Assembly (NCBI GenBank): GCA_036504075.1
Contig: DASXVX010000095.1
Span: 18,731 to 82,730, forward strand
Reading direction: 5' to 3'
Length of the DNA: 64,000 nt
Source: DASXVX01 sp036504075
GTDB taxonomy: Bacteria > Bacillota > Sulfobacillia > Symbiobacteriales > Symbiobacteriaceae
A program made the position numbers and the translations under genes. A model generated the notes under the pieces. The model was not told where the DNA came from. It saw only the letters and a list, made by a program, of their open reading frames with translations, and did not search any database. Shown here one piece after another: positions 1-7,791 of this stretch (positions are counted from its first letter, which is position 1; every line of letters starts with the position of its first letter).

Positions 1-233
1 AAGCCTGGCAAGGCCGGGGGGTCGGCACGGCCCTCCTGGAGTTCATCGTGAACCTGGCGGACCGGTGGATCAACATCCGGCAACTGGAACTGGACGTGCC
101 CGCCGACGACGCGCCGGCCATCGCCGTCGCCCGGAAGCTCGGTTTCGAGACGGCAGCCGTGCTGCGGGCGGCCTACTTCCGGGCCGGTCAGTTCGTGGAC
201 GTGTGCCTCATGAGCCGGCAGGGCACGCTGTAG
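1..233 (+). CDS. GNAT-family N-acetyltransferase, C-terminal part
   Basis: The open frame enters from the left edge and stops at 231-233. The first visible residues, AWQGRGVGTALLEFIV, match the acetyl-CoA-binding motif A (Q/R-x-x-G-x-G/A) of GNAT enzymes. They are followed by the usual later segment (RQLELDVPADDAPAIAVARKLGF is the N-A-x-x-L-Y-x-K-x-GF region). GNAT proteins transfer an acetyl group from acetyl-CoA to an amine; the substrate cannot be told from this fragment. The stop lies 2 bp before the pcrB start, so the two genes are probably co-transcribed. The N-terminal half lies outside the window. Confidence 0.8.
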   Translation, partial: AWQGRGVGTALLEFIVNLADRWINIRQLELDVPADDAPAIAVARKLGFETAAVLRAAYFRAGQFVDVCLMSRQGTL

Positions 234-235
234 GC

Positions 236-967
236 ATGACGACAGACCTGTTCTGGCCGCCGCCGCCCGACTGGCGCCGCTGGCGGCACGTGACCAAGCT
301 CGATCCCGAACGGCCCCTGGCCCCCGGTGTCCTGGAGGCCGTTTACGCCAGCGGCACCGACGCCATCATGGTAGGCGGGTCCACCGGCATGACCGGCCCG
401 GCCGTCGAAAGCCTCCTGGCGGCGCTGCGGGAGTCCCCCGTGCCGGTGGCCCTGGAGGTCTCCTCGCTCGAGTCGGCCATGCCCGGCCCGGCGCTCTTCC
501 TGATTCCCCTGGTGCTCAACACGCCCCACGGGGACTGGATGGGCGGCGCCCAGGCCCGGGCGCTCACCAGCATTCTGCCGCTGTACGGGCCGATTATCCC
601 CTGGGACCTGCTGCTGCCTGAAGCCTACCTGATACTCAACCCCGCTTCTACGGCGGCCCGAGTCACCGGCGCCGACACCGCCCTGGACGCGAAAGCAGCC
701 GCAGCGTACGCCGCCTTTGCCGGGCGGGTGCTGCGACTGCCGGTGCTGTACGTGGAGTACAGCGGCACGTTCGGCGACATGGATCTCCTGCGGGCCGTGG
801 TCGAAAACGCCGGCGATGCCCACGTGGTCTACGGCGGGGGCATCGGGACGGGCGAACAGGCCGCCCGGGCCGGGGCCATCGCCCCCACCGTCGTGGTGGG
901 CAACCTGGTCTACACGGACCCGGGCCGGCTCAAAGAGACGGTCGCTGCCGTCCGGGCCTTACGTTGA
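236..967 (+). CDS. pcrB: PcrB-type geranylgeranyl/heptaprenylglyceryl phosphate synthase
   Basis: This 243-residue TIM-barrel protein belongs to the GGGP synthase/PcrB family, which joins a polyprenyl diphosphate to sn-glycerol-1-phosphate. The early motif HVTKLDPER, the DAIMVGGSTGMT loop, the YVEYSGTFGD strand and the VVYGGGIGTGEQA phosphate-binding loop near the C-terminus fit the family in order and length. The ATG at 236 was chosen because upstream in-frame codons overlap the acetyltransferase reading frame and align with nothing in PcrB. The GC-rich region just upstream has only a weak ribosome site, so translation may be coupled to the upstream gene. Bacterial PcrB proteins usually use heptaprenyl diphosphate; the chain length here is not known. 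Confidence 0.88.
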   Translation: MTTDLFWPPPPDWRRWRHVTKLDPERPLAPGVLEAVYASGTDAIMVGGSTGMTGPAVESLLAALRESPVPVALEVSSLESAMPGPALFLIPLVLNTPHGDWMGGAQARALTSILPLYGPIIPWDLLLPEAYLILNPASTAARVTGADTALDAKAAAAYAAFAGRVLRLPVLYVEYSGTFGDMDLLRAVVENAGDAHVVYGGGIGTGEQAARAGAIAPTVVVGNLVYTDPGRLKETVAAVRALR

Positions 968-1002
968 GCCTGCCTGGCAAGGCCTCACGTTGAACCAGCG
1001 CC

Positions 1003-2877
1003 TCAGGCCAGGACCCGCTTGAGGATTACCACGGCCTCCCCGACCACCCGCATCTCGTGCTCGTAGGCCCCTTCCAGGGCCAGCCGGGCCTGGCGAATCA
1101 GGTCGTGGCCGATCGCCGTGCCGTCGTGGACGGCATGCCATACGTCGATATACGGGGATACCCGGCCCGCGGCCCAGCCGCAGCGGCCGGGTTCACTTGT
1201 GATATGCCGGAATACCCGATGTCGGTAGACCTGGTGGCTCACGTTCCGCCCCCAGGTCATGCCCGCCACCGCCCCCGGGTCGCCGGCCTTCAGCGCCTGG
1301 TAGTCCTGGAACGGCTGCTCGTGGGGATACATGGTGTCGTCCATGCCCTCGCCGCCAATCCAGGTCAGGCCCCGGTTCAGCACGGCCGCTGCTTCCAGCA
1401 AACCACGCCCGGCACCGACGGGCAGGTTGGTCCAGCGATGAGCCAGCCGCTCGCCCACCCGCTCCAGCTCATCCAGCAGGTCGAACAGCCGGCCCGGCGC
1501 CGCCGGCGGCAAGGCGTCCCGCAGGCTCCGGGCCCGCACGGCGAAGTCCAGCGGCGGCAGCGTCTCCTGGTCCAGCCGCAGGGCCAGCAGGCCCAGCCCC
1601 GCCACATGCAGGGCATACTTGTCCACGTCCAGCAGTTCCTCCGTGTCGAACTGCGTGTGGTAGTAGTGCGACCTTACGTATTCCGGAATCTCCAGGTTCG
1701 CCGCGCTGGGAATCCCCGCCGCCGAGTAGCTGAAAGCGTCCTCCCAGGTGGTCACCAGCTTGTACAGCCGCTTGCCCAGCGGGTAGCGGTCGCCGGTCTC
1801 CAGCCGGTCCAGAATCTCCTCCGCCAGCGGCGCCAGCTCCGGTGAAACGTACCAGTCGTACGTCGGGGCGTCCTTGAAGCCGCACAGCTCGAAAATGACC
1901 GCGCCCACGGCCCGCCCCACCCACTCCGGGTGCAGAGTGGACACCTGGGCGTGCGCCCCGGCGCACCAGTCCCAGGCGCTGTCCTGGTAGCCATACTCCT
2001 CCGCGTCGTGCAGCACGAACGCCAGCGTCCGGCGGGGCCGGTAGCCCGACGCCACCGCCGCCTGCGCCAGCGCCAGCACCGCCCCCACGCCCACCGCATC
2101 GTCCATGAAGCCGTCGAACCAGGCGTCGTAATGGTCGCCGATAATCACCAGTTCCTCCGGGAACTCCGTCCCCGGAATCAGCCCCACCACGTTCCGCCCG
2201 GTGGCGTCCGGCAACGGCCGGGCGGTAGAGAACAGCCGGCCCCGGCTGAACGCCCGGAGCCGCCGCCCGTCCTCCCGGCTCACGTTCAGCATGGGCACCG
2301 GGCTGTGCACCTGCAAATCGTGCGTGTGCATCGAGCCCGGCGACGCGGCGTAGGTGTTGGCCATCCAGCAAACCACCGCCGCCGCCCCGTGGTACGACGC
2401 CTCCAACAGTGCGGTCCCCGGCCAGTTCAGGGCATCCAGGTCCAACTCCACCAGGGCGATATTTCCCCGCACCTGAACCCGCCCGTAGTCCTCCCGGGTG
2501 CCCCGACCGCAATCCACCAACTCGCCGGCCAGCCCTTCCGGCGACGTCCCCACCGCCCCGCCGTAGGCTACCGCCTCAAAAGTCGGACCGCCCTCGGTCT
2601 CCACCCGGGCCCCGGCGAAATCCCAGCCATCCAGCTGGAACTCTTCCACCCGGACTTCCGGCAGGCCGATGCGGCGCATCTCCCCCGCGAGGAATTCGGC
2701 GCAGCGGCGCACCGCCTCACTGCCCGCGGGCCGGAAGCCCCGTTCATAGGTGCCAAAGCCCGCCACCCGGCGGGCAGTCGCCACGGCGTAATCCAGGTCC
2801 ACGGCGCCCAGCAAGGCCGCTTCCGGGGCAGGCAGAGTTCCGCGAAAGCAGTCCAACAGCGAACGACGATTGGTCAA
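1003..2877 (-). CDS. M28-family zinc aminopeptidase with PA domain
   Basis: The 624-residue protein has an N-terminal protease-associated (PA) region, about residues 90-215. It is followed by an M28 catalytic domain with the zinc-ligand pattern GDHYDAW (His, Asp), FMDDAVG, DAEEYGY (general base and ligand Glu) and a late His in RSHYYHTQFDT. No signal peptide is visible, so it is probably cytoplasmic. It likely trims peptides, consistent with the peptide transporter genes next to it on the same strand. The start is a TTG at 2877 behind a GAGGAGGGGG ribosome site. A C-terminal extension of roughly 150 residues, with no motif I recognise, makes it longer than minimal M28 enzymes. Confidence 0.82.
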   Translation of the reverse strand: MTNRRSLLDCFRGTLPAPEAALLGAVDLDYAVATARRVAGFGTYERGFRPAGSEAVRRCAEFLAGEMRRIGLPEVRVEEFQLDGWDFAGARVETEGGPTFEAVAYGGAVGTSPEGLAGELVDCGRGTREDYGRVQVRGNIALVELDLDALNWPGTALLEASYHGAAAVVCWMANTYAASPGSMHTHDLQVHSPVPMLNVSREDGRRLRAFSRGRLFSTARPLPDATGRNVVGLIPGTEFPEELVIIGDHYDAWFDGFMDDAVGVGAVLALAQAAVASGYRPRRTLAFVLHDAEEYGYQDSAWDWCAGAHAQVSTLHPEWVGRAVGAVIFELCGFKDAPTYDWYVSPELAPLAEEILDRLETGDRYPLGKRLYKLVTTWEDAFSYSAAGIPSAANLEIPEYVRSHYYHTQFDTEELLDVDKYALHVAGLGLLALRLDQETLPPLDFAVRARSLRDALPPAAPGRLFDLLDELERVGERLAHRWTNLPVGAGRGLLEAAAVLNRGLTWIGGEGMDDTMYPHEQPFQDYQALKAGDPGAVAGMTWGRNVSHQVYRHRVFRHITSEPGRCGWAAGRVSPYIDVWHAVHDGTAIGHDLIRQARLALEGAYEHEMRVVGEAVVILKRVLA

Positions 2878-2956
2878 AGCCGGCCCCCTCCTCTCTCGCA
2901 GCCCTCCCTGATGAGATACGCTCTCACCAACGGTTTCCCTTTAAACGGCAGGCCGT

Positions 2957-2991
2957 AAAAAAAGCACCCGGGCCGCCAGGCTCCGGGTGCT
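2957..2991 (-). terminator. Rho-independent terminator of the peptide transporter operon
   Basis: On the minus strand, just after the permease stop at 3001, there is a stem AGCACCCGG/CCGGGTGCT followed by seven T residues. It closes the transporter genes off from the M28 gene downstream. Confidence 0.85.
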
Positions 2992-3000
2992 CTCGGCCGG

Positions 3001-3909
3001 TTACTGTTTCATGCGGGGGTCCAGAGCGTCCCGCAGACCATCGCCCACGTAGTTGAACGCCAGCACCGTAATCAGAATCGGAATACCCGGCCAGATTGCC
3101 ACCCACGGCGCCTGCTTCAGGTACTGCCGGCCCAGATTCAGCATCTGCCCCCAGGACGTGTTGGGCGGCTGCGTGCCGAGACCCAGGAACGAGAGGCTCG
3201 ACTCCGTCAAAATCGCCGTACCAATGCGGAGCGTCGCCGATACAATAATCGGGGCGATCGCGTTGGGCAGAATGTGCCGGAAAATCAGGCGGGCATCCTT
3301 GGCGCCCAGGGCCCGGGACGCCTCCGTAAAATCGCGGGCCCGCAAGCTCAGGAACTGGCCGCGCACGATGCGGGCCAGACTCGGCCACGACGTAATGCCG
3401 ATAATCATCATAATGTTAAAGATGCTGGGCCGGAAAACGGCGACGAGCGTGATCAGCAGGAACAACACCGGAATCACGTCCACCGCTTCCGCGATCCGCA
3501 TGAGCAGGATATCGAGCCAACTGCCGCCGTAGTAGCCGGCCAGGGCGCCGACGACGGTGCCGATGACCACCGACATGCCCATGGCGATGAAACCGACCGA
3601 AAGCGACACCCGACTGCCCCAAATGAGACGAGCCATCACGTCGCGCCCCAGAAAATCTGTGCCCATGGGATGTTCCCAGCTCGGGGGCTTGTGGCGAACG
3701 ACCACGTTAATGAAGTCGATCGGTTCCTTGGCCAGGACCGGGGCGAAGACCGCCACCAGGCCCAAAAAAATCAGTACCACGAGGGCAAGCACGGCCGCCT
3801 TGTTCCGCCAGTACCGTTTCACGATCGATTTCCATAACGGTTCGTCCGATGCGCCGACCATGGAGGCGTCCAGGACGGCCACTGCCTTCTTGTCTGCGGG
3901 AGTGCCCAT
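3001..3909 (-). CDS. Peptide/nickel ABC transporter permease, DppC/OppC type
   Basis: This 302-residue inner-membrane subunit imports oligopeptides or similar solutes together with the DppB-like partner and the lipoprotein upstream. The protein has the OppC_N segment near residues 20-70 (KSIVKRYWRNKAAVLALVV), a region with about five further membrane spans, and the EAA loop EASRALGAKDARLIFRHILP that contacts the ATPase. It ends with the family tail GDGLRDALDPRMKQ. A GTG at 3918 is possible, but the ATG at 3909 sits 8 nt behind a perfect AGGAGG and is preferred. That ribosome site overlaps the stop of the upstream permease, implying coupled translation. No ATPase gene is found in the window. 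Confidence 0.92.
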   Translation of the reverse strand: MGTPADKKAVAVLDASMVGASDEPLWKSIVKRYWRNKAAVLALVVLIFLGLVAVFAPVLAKEPIDFINVVVRHKPPSWEHPMGTDFLGRDVMARLIWGSRVSLSVGFIAMGMSVVIGTVVGALAGYYGGSWLDILLMRIAEAVDVIPVLFLLITLVAVFRPSIFNIMMIIGITSWPSLARIVRGQFLSLRARDFTEASRALGAKDARLIFRHILPNAIAPIIVSATLRIGTAILTESSLSFLGLGTQPPNTSWGQMLNLGRQYLKQAPWVAIWPGIPILITVLAFNYVGDGLRDALDPRMKQ

Positions 3910-3921
3910 TGGCCTCACCTC

Positions 3922-4908
3922 CTAGTCGTACTTGATACGGGGATCGACAAAGACATAGGCGATATCCACCAGCAGGAACCCGAGCAGCGTCAGGATGGTG
4001 CCCATCAGGAGGATGCCCATGCTGACCGGATAGTCGCGCCCGACGACCGCCTCGTAACCGACGCGGCCGATACCCGGCCACGAGAAAACCGTCTCCAGGA
4101 TCACCGAGCCGCTGACCAGGCTGGCCAGAATGCCGCCGCTAATGGTGACAATCGGCAGCAGGGCGTTGCGCAGGGCGTGCTTGTAAATGACCAGTTTCTC
4201 CGGGAGGCCCTTCGCCCGGGCCGTCCGGGTGTAGTCCTCTTTCAACACTTCCAGCATGCTGGACCGCATGTATCGAGTCAGGCCGGTCAGGCCTGTAAAG
4301 GTCGCAGTAACCACCGGCAGGAACAGAAACCGCAGGCGGTCCCCAATCACGGAGAGCCAACCGTAGCTGCTAAAGTCCACCATCGGGGACGAAAAGCCCG
4401 ATACCGGTATGAGTCCGCCGGAGTGCATGGCCACACCATATTGGAGCAGCATCGCGATCCAGAAGACCGGTGCTGCCTGTCCGACAAAAGCGATACCCGT
4501 GACCAGATAATCGAAGCGCGAGTACTGGCGAACCGCTGAAATGACGCCCAGCGGAATGGCGATCACATAGGTAAGCACGAGCACGATCAGACTCAACTCA
4601 AGCGTCTTGGGCAGGGCTTCGGCAATCACTTCGGTAACGGCGCGCCGCTGAAAATACGAATACCCAAGGTCACCGGCCGTGGCATTTTTGACCCAGCGGT
4701 AATACTGCACCGGGAGCGGATCATTAAGACCCCACTTTTCCCGCAGCGCCGACAGCCGGGATGCGTCCACCTCGGCATTTTGCTCCGCGCCGAGGAACAT
4801 GTTCTCCGGACCCCCGGGCGCATTGTGCATGATCAGAAAGGAGATTAGCGTCGCGATGAGGAGGATTGGGATCATGTTCAGGAGTCGTTTCACCATATAG
4901 CGGGACAT
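3922..4908 (-). CDS. Peptide/nickel ABC transporter permease, DppB/OppB type
   Basis: This 328-residue permease pairs with the DppC-like subunit that follows it. It starts with the family hallmark MVKRLLNMIPILLIATLISF and has the long extracytoplasmic loop between the first two spans. It carries the EAA loop (DYTRTARAKGLPEKLVIYKHALRNA, broken here only for description) and the conserved C-terminus VFVDPRIKYD. About six membrane segments are visible. It lies 12 bp upstream of dppC and about 80 bp downstream of the binding-protein gene. The gap holds a GC-rich hairpin near 4943-4964 that may reduce permease expression relative to the lipoprotein. Confidence 0.92.
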   Translation of the reverse strand: MSRYMVKRLLNMIPILLIATLISFLIMHNAPGGPENMFLGAEQNAEVDASRLSALREKWGLNDPLPVQYYRWVKNATAGDLGYSYFQRRAVTEVIAEALPKTLELSLIVLVLTYVIAIPLGVISAVRQYSRFDYLVTGIAFVGQAAPVFWIAMLLQYGVAMHSGGLIPVSGFSSPMVDFSSYGWLSVIGDRLRFLFLPVVTATFTGLTGLTRYMRSSMLEVLKEDYTRTARAKGLPEKLVIYKHALRNALLPIVTISGGILASLVSGSVILETVFSWPGIGRVGYEAVVGRDYPVSMGILLMGTILTLLGFLLVDIAYVFVDPRIKYD

Positions 4909-4942
4909 CCGAACTCACCACCTCCGCAAGGTTGGCACAAGT

Positions 4943-4964
4943 CGGGGGCGCCCGGGGGCGCCCC
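4943..4964 (-). promoter_or_regulatory. GC-rich intercistronic hairpin between binding protein and permeases
   Basis: The inverted repeat GGGGGCGCC/GGCGCCCCC lies between the lipoprotein stop and the permease start and has no T-run. Such hairpins often stabilise the upstream message or act as weak attenuators. That role is inferred from position only. Confidence 0.4.
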
Positions 4965-4990
4965 CTCTCCTTGCTGCCCGGAACCCAGGC

Positions 4991-6661
4991 TTACTGCTCG
5001 TTCATCCACCAGTAATGGATGTAGCTCGAGCCGCTGCCCGGCATATTGAACACGCCGCCCTTGATCTTCTTGGAAACCAGGTCCGTGTACTTGTTGGCGT
5101 ACACGAGAATGATCGGAGCGTCGTTCACGAACTTCTTCTGGAAGTCGGAGTAAATCGTCTTGCGCTTGGCCGGGTCGGTCTCACGACGGCCCTGCTCCAG
5201 CAGTTTGTCAACATCGGGATTGCTGTAGCGACCACGGTTGAACGACTTGGAAGTCGGGGTGCTCGGAATCTGGGACGAATGCCACAGCGTATACTGGCTG
5301 TCGGGGTCGAGGCCGAGGCTGAAGCCGGAGAACGTGACGTCGAACTTGCCCGGCGTCAGGTAGTTATCCATCAGCGCATTGAAGTCCATGAGCTGGACGT
5401 CGATGTCCACGCCGATGTCCTTCCAGTTCTTCTTGGCGATGTTGGCAATGGCTTCGATCAGGGTGTTGCCGGAAGAGGCGTAGAAGGTGAGCTTCAGCTT
5501 CTGGCCGCCCTTCTCGCGGATGCCGTCGGCGCCAGGCTTCCAGCCGGCTTCGTCCAGGAGCGACTTCGCCTTGGCGGGATCAAAGGCCAGCGGCTGAATC
5601 GCCGGGTCATACGCCCACGAAACCGGCGGAATCGGGCCGGCCGGAATCACCGCACGGCCGTCCATGGCACCGTCGATGATCGACTTGCGGTCGAGGGCGT
5701 AGGTGAGGGCCTGGCGGACCTTCACGTCGGAGAGCTTCGCGCTGGAAACGTTCAGGGTCATGTACCCCCAGCCGTTGCGCTCGAAGTCGACCGGAACCAG
5801 CGTATCCTTGTGATCGTTGATCAGGCGGCCGACCGAGCCCGGCGTAACCTGCCACATGACGTCCAGTTCGCCGTTCTCCAAGGAGGCGATGGCGGTGGTG
5901 TCGTCGGGGACGATCTTGTACTGCAGGGTCTGAATGAACGGAGCACCGTTGTCCTTGGCGCTCATGAACCAGTCGGGGTTGCGCTCCAGGATGACGTACT
6001 GGCTACGCTTGTACTCCTTGAACTTGTAAGGGCCGGCACCGATCGGATTCATGGTGACCGGGGCCTTGTCGAAGTCCTTCACGGCCACGCCGTCGAACAG
6101 CTTCTTCTCAAGGATGCCCAGGTTGATCTGCGTCAGAAGGGCCGCGTAGGGCTCCTTCAGCTCCATGACCACGGTGTACTTGTCTTTCGCTGTGATCGTC
6201 TTGACGGGAGAAACGGTAGAGCCACGCGGGCCGGCATAGTCCTTGTCCTTGATGGACATCAGCGTGAAGACCACGTCGTCGGCGGTCAGTTCGTTGCCGT
6301 CATGGAACTTGATGCCGTGATGCAGATTGAAGGTCCACGTCAGGCCGTCGGGCGTGGCTGACCAGGAGTCAGCCACGTACGGGGTCGGCTCCCACTTCGC
6401 GTTGAACTCGAAGAGGCGGGCATAGACGTTGCTGATGACGTAGTCGCCAAAAGCCGTGGCGGACAGGATCGGGTTGAAGTTGTCAGGATCCTTCTCCAAA
6501 CGGATATTCAACTGTCCACCCACTGCCGGCTTCTTGGCGACCGGCGTTGTGGGGGTGGCACTCTGGGGAGCCGGGGCCGCCTTGGGACCGCATGCGGACA
6601 GGAGCAGTCCGAATACGGACAAGACCGCCAGGAGCGAGAAAAACTTTCGGGCTCGGGTCAT
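4991..6661 (-). CDS. Peptide-binding lipoprotein, SBP family 5 (DppA/OppA-like)
   Basis: The 556-residue extracellular solute-binding protein delivers peptides or related ligands to the permeases encoded downstream. Residues 1-23 form a lipoprotein signal peptide with lipobox LLSAC and lipidated Cys24. The mature part has the SBP_bac_5 layout: the early YARLFEFNAKWEPTPYVADSW region, the SATPDGLTWTFNLHHGIKFHDG signature at about residues 110-130, and the late RSQYVILERNPDW segment. It is the first gene of the transporter set, reading leftwards. The ATG at 6661 has a pyrimidine-rich leader, with a GGGGGAAACC ribosome site 5-8 nt upstream. The ligand is not predictable from sequence alone. Confidence 0.93.
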   Translation of the reverse strand: MTRARKFFSLLAVLSVFGLLLSACGPKAAPAPQSATPTTPVAKKPAVGGQLNIRLEKDPDNFNPILSATAFGDYVISNVYARLFEFNAKWEPTPYVADSWSATPDGLTWTFNLHHGIKFHDGNELTADDVVFTLMSIKDKDYAGPRGSTVSPVKTITAKDKYTVVMELKEPYAALLTQINLGILEKKLFDGVAVKDFDKAPVTMNPIGAGPYKFKEYKRSQYVILERNPDWFMSAKDNGAPFIQTLQYKIVPDDTTAIASLENGELDVMWQVTPGSVGRLINDHKDTLVPVDFERNGWGYMTLNVSSAKLSDVKVRQALTYALDRKSIIDGAMDGRAVIPAGPIPPVSWAYDPAIQPLAFDPAKAKSLLDEAGWKPGADGIREKGGQKLKLTFYASSGNTLIEAIANIAKKNWKDIGVDIDVQLMDFNALMDNYLTPGKFDVTFSGFSLGLDPDSQYTLWHSSQIPSTPTSKSFNRGRYSNPDVDKLLEQGRRETDPAKRKTIYSDFQKKFVNDAPIILVYANKYTDLVSKKIKGGVFNMPGSGSSYIHYWWMNEQ

Positions 6662-6858
6662 TTGGTTTCCCCCTTCTCGTGTGATCTCACCCGAAGAAAG
6701 TCGGGCACTGTCGAGACTATAGCATCGACTACGGATGAGACGCTACTTCTCCAGGGGGCGTTCGCGAAAGTTTCGTCGGACGGTTAAGTCGGAATTGCCG
6801 TACTGACCCGATGCCCAATGTGTACGGGCGGCGGGCGAGTGCCCGCCACCGCAGAGAT

Positions 6859-7428
6859 CTAGTCGTCGCAGTCCCGGTCGCACTCTTTGGGCACCCGCGG
6901 CGGGCAGCCCGTGGCCGTCGTCTTGCATTGCGCAGGAGCGCAGAGGCCCAACGTGGGTACCAGAATCTTCACATTGGCCTTGGCCTGAATCACCACGCAG
7001 AAGTCAAAGACGCAGGAGACTGCCCGGCTTTCCCGGTCGAAGAAGCAGCAGCAGTTTCCCGTCACTTCGCATTCTACCTCAGTGCCCTCAGGCGCGCACA
7101 GTACGGCTTGCTTCAAAAAGACGACCTTCTGGTTGAAAGTCCGGCAGACTTTCTCACAGTCAAACTCGTCGACGGCCCTGATGCGAACCGGCACCTCGAT
7201 GGCTACGCAGACCAGGAACTTGCCCTTCTTGCCTTCAACATGTTTGCGATGGCCGACTTCGCGGCAGGAGATGTTCTGTTCATCGATCTCGCATTCGACT
7301 TTGACCCGCTTGTTATCGGGGAACTCGAACTCGTTAAAGTTCCGTTCTACCCGATGCTCCTGGAAGCAGAAGTCGAAGACCTTCTTGGCCTCGATGCACA
7401 TAACCTCATGTTTCTGGAACTCCTCCAC
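6859..7428 (-). CDS. Cysteine-rich protein, intact paralogue of the split gene; possible spore-layer protein
   Basis: I do not recognise the family with certainty. The 189-residue protein has about 20 cysteines, including a CCC run, and no signal peptide or membrane segment. It contains the motif EAKKVFDFCFQEHRVE near the start, repeated beta-strand-like hydrophobic segments, and a C-terminal stretch NVKILVPTLGLCAPAQC. The same two motifs occur in the two halves of the interrupted gene (7575-7748 and 17716-18230), so the two genes are paralogues and were originally adjacent. A SigK-like promoter lies 45 bp upstream (7473-7500). Cysteine richness, the absence of secretion signals and that promoter suggest a mother-cell-made spore coat or similar protein; this is inference. 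The start is a GTG at 7428 behind GGGGG. Confidence 0.75.
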   Translation of the reverse strand: MEEFQKHEVMCIEAKKVFDFCFQEHRVERNFNEFEFPDNKRVKVECEIDEQNISCREVGHRKHVEGKKGKFLVCVAIEVPVRIRAVDEFDCEKVCRTFNQKVVFLKQAVLCAPEGTEVECEVTGNCCCFFDRESRAVSCVFDFCVVIQAKANVKILVPTLGLCAPAQCKTTATGCPPRVPKECDRDCDD

Positions 7429-7472
7429 AGTGACAATCCCCCTTTGGGCAGCCCTGGCTGTTACGCCTGTTG

Positions 7473-7500
7473 TAAGCTATGTGCCCGCGGGAGAAACGGT
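7473..7500 (-). promoter_or_regulatory. SigK-like promoter of the intact cysteine-rich gene
   Basis: On the minus strand the sequence reads ACC, then 16 nt, then CATAGCTTA, matching the mother-cell SigK consensus (AC, about 17 nt, CATAnnnTA). The predicted start of transcription is near 7466, about 38 nt before the GTG. The same architecture, with the same spacing, precedes the split paralogue at 18290-18317. Confidence 0.5.
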
Positions 7501-7511
7501 CAACATAATGT

Positions 7512-7548
7512 AAAGGCGGGGGCAGGGGCCGAAGCACCCTGCCCCCGC
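7512..7548 (-). terminator. Terminator after the 3' part of the split gene
   Basis: A 12-bp perfect stem, GCGGGGGCAGGG/CCCTGCCCCCGC, lies 27 bp after the stop codon of the C-terminal gene fragment, with TTT following on the minus strand. It marks the original end of the interrupted gene. Confidence 0.7.
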
Positions 7549-7574
7549 ATCATGAGGGTTTCTGGTTCCGTTCG

Positions 7575-7748
7575 CTATCCGGCTGTCGTCGTGCCGGTAA
7601 AGCCGGTGCAGACATCCGGCGGCATGGGCGGGCAGCCGCCAAAGGCCGGCGCCACGCGGCATTGCTGCGGAATGACCACCCCGAAGGAGGGTACCAGCAG
7701 TTTCACGTCTGCGGCACTCGTCACCACGATGCATAACAGCATGGTGCA
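7575..7748 (-). pseudogene. 3' part of the split cysteine-rich gene
   Basis: This fragment is in frame from the ATGGTGCA junction to the TAG at 7577-7575 and encodes about 57 residues ending GFTGTTTAG. It has no start codon with a ribosome site of its own. Its stretch ADVKLLVPSFGVVIPQQC is plainly homologous to NVKILVPTLGLCAPAQC in the intact neighbour at 6859-7428. Upstream, homology ceases at the direct repeat, beyond which lies the end of the giant protease gene. Joining it at the repeat to the fragment 18230-17716 restores a single frame: 515 nt minus 8 plus 174 gives 681 nt, or 226 residues plus stop. A separate gene decay event is possible but would not explain the matching in-frame repeat. 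Confidence 0.8.
7741..7748. repeat. Left core repeat (attL-like) of the 9,975-bp element
   Basis: ATGGTGCA is found here and again at 17716-17723. The 12 bases to its left also resemble those left of the second copy (ATGCATAACAGC here, ATGCTTAACTGG there), so 17 of 20 positions agree across the two ends. In both copies the repeat is read in the same frame of the interrupted gene (Cys-Thr-Met/Ile on the minus strand). Confidence 0.7.
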
Positions 7749-7791
7749 AAACCACGACGAGCGCTTGTCCTTCCGCCTGGCGAATTCGGGT

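Noticed and set aside
5015..6361. 448-codon plus-strand frame within the lipoprotein gene
   Set aside because: It is a shadow of the binding protein on the opposite strand, with no ribosome site and no family match.
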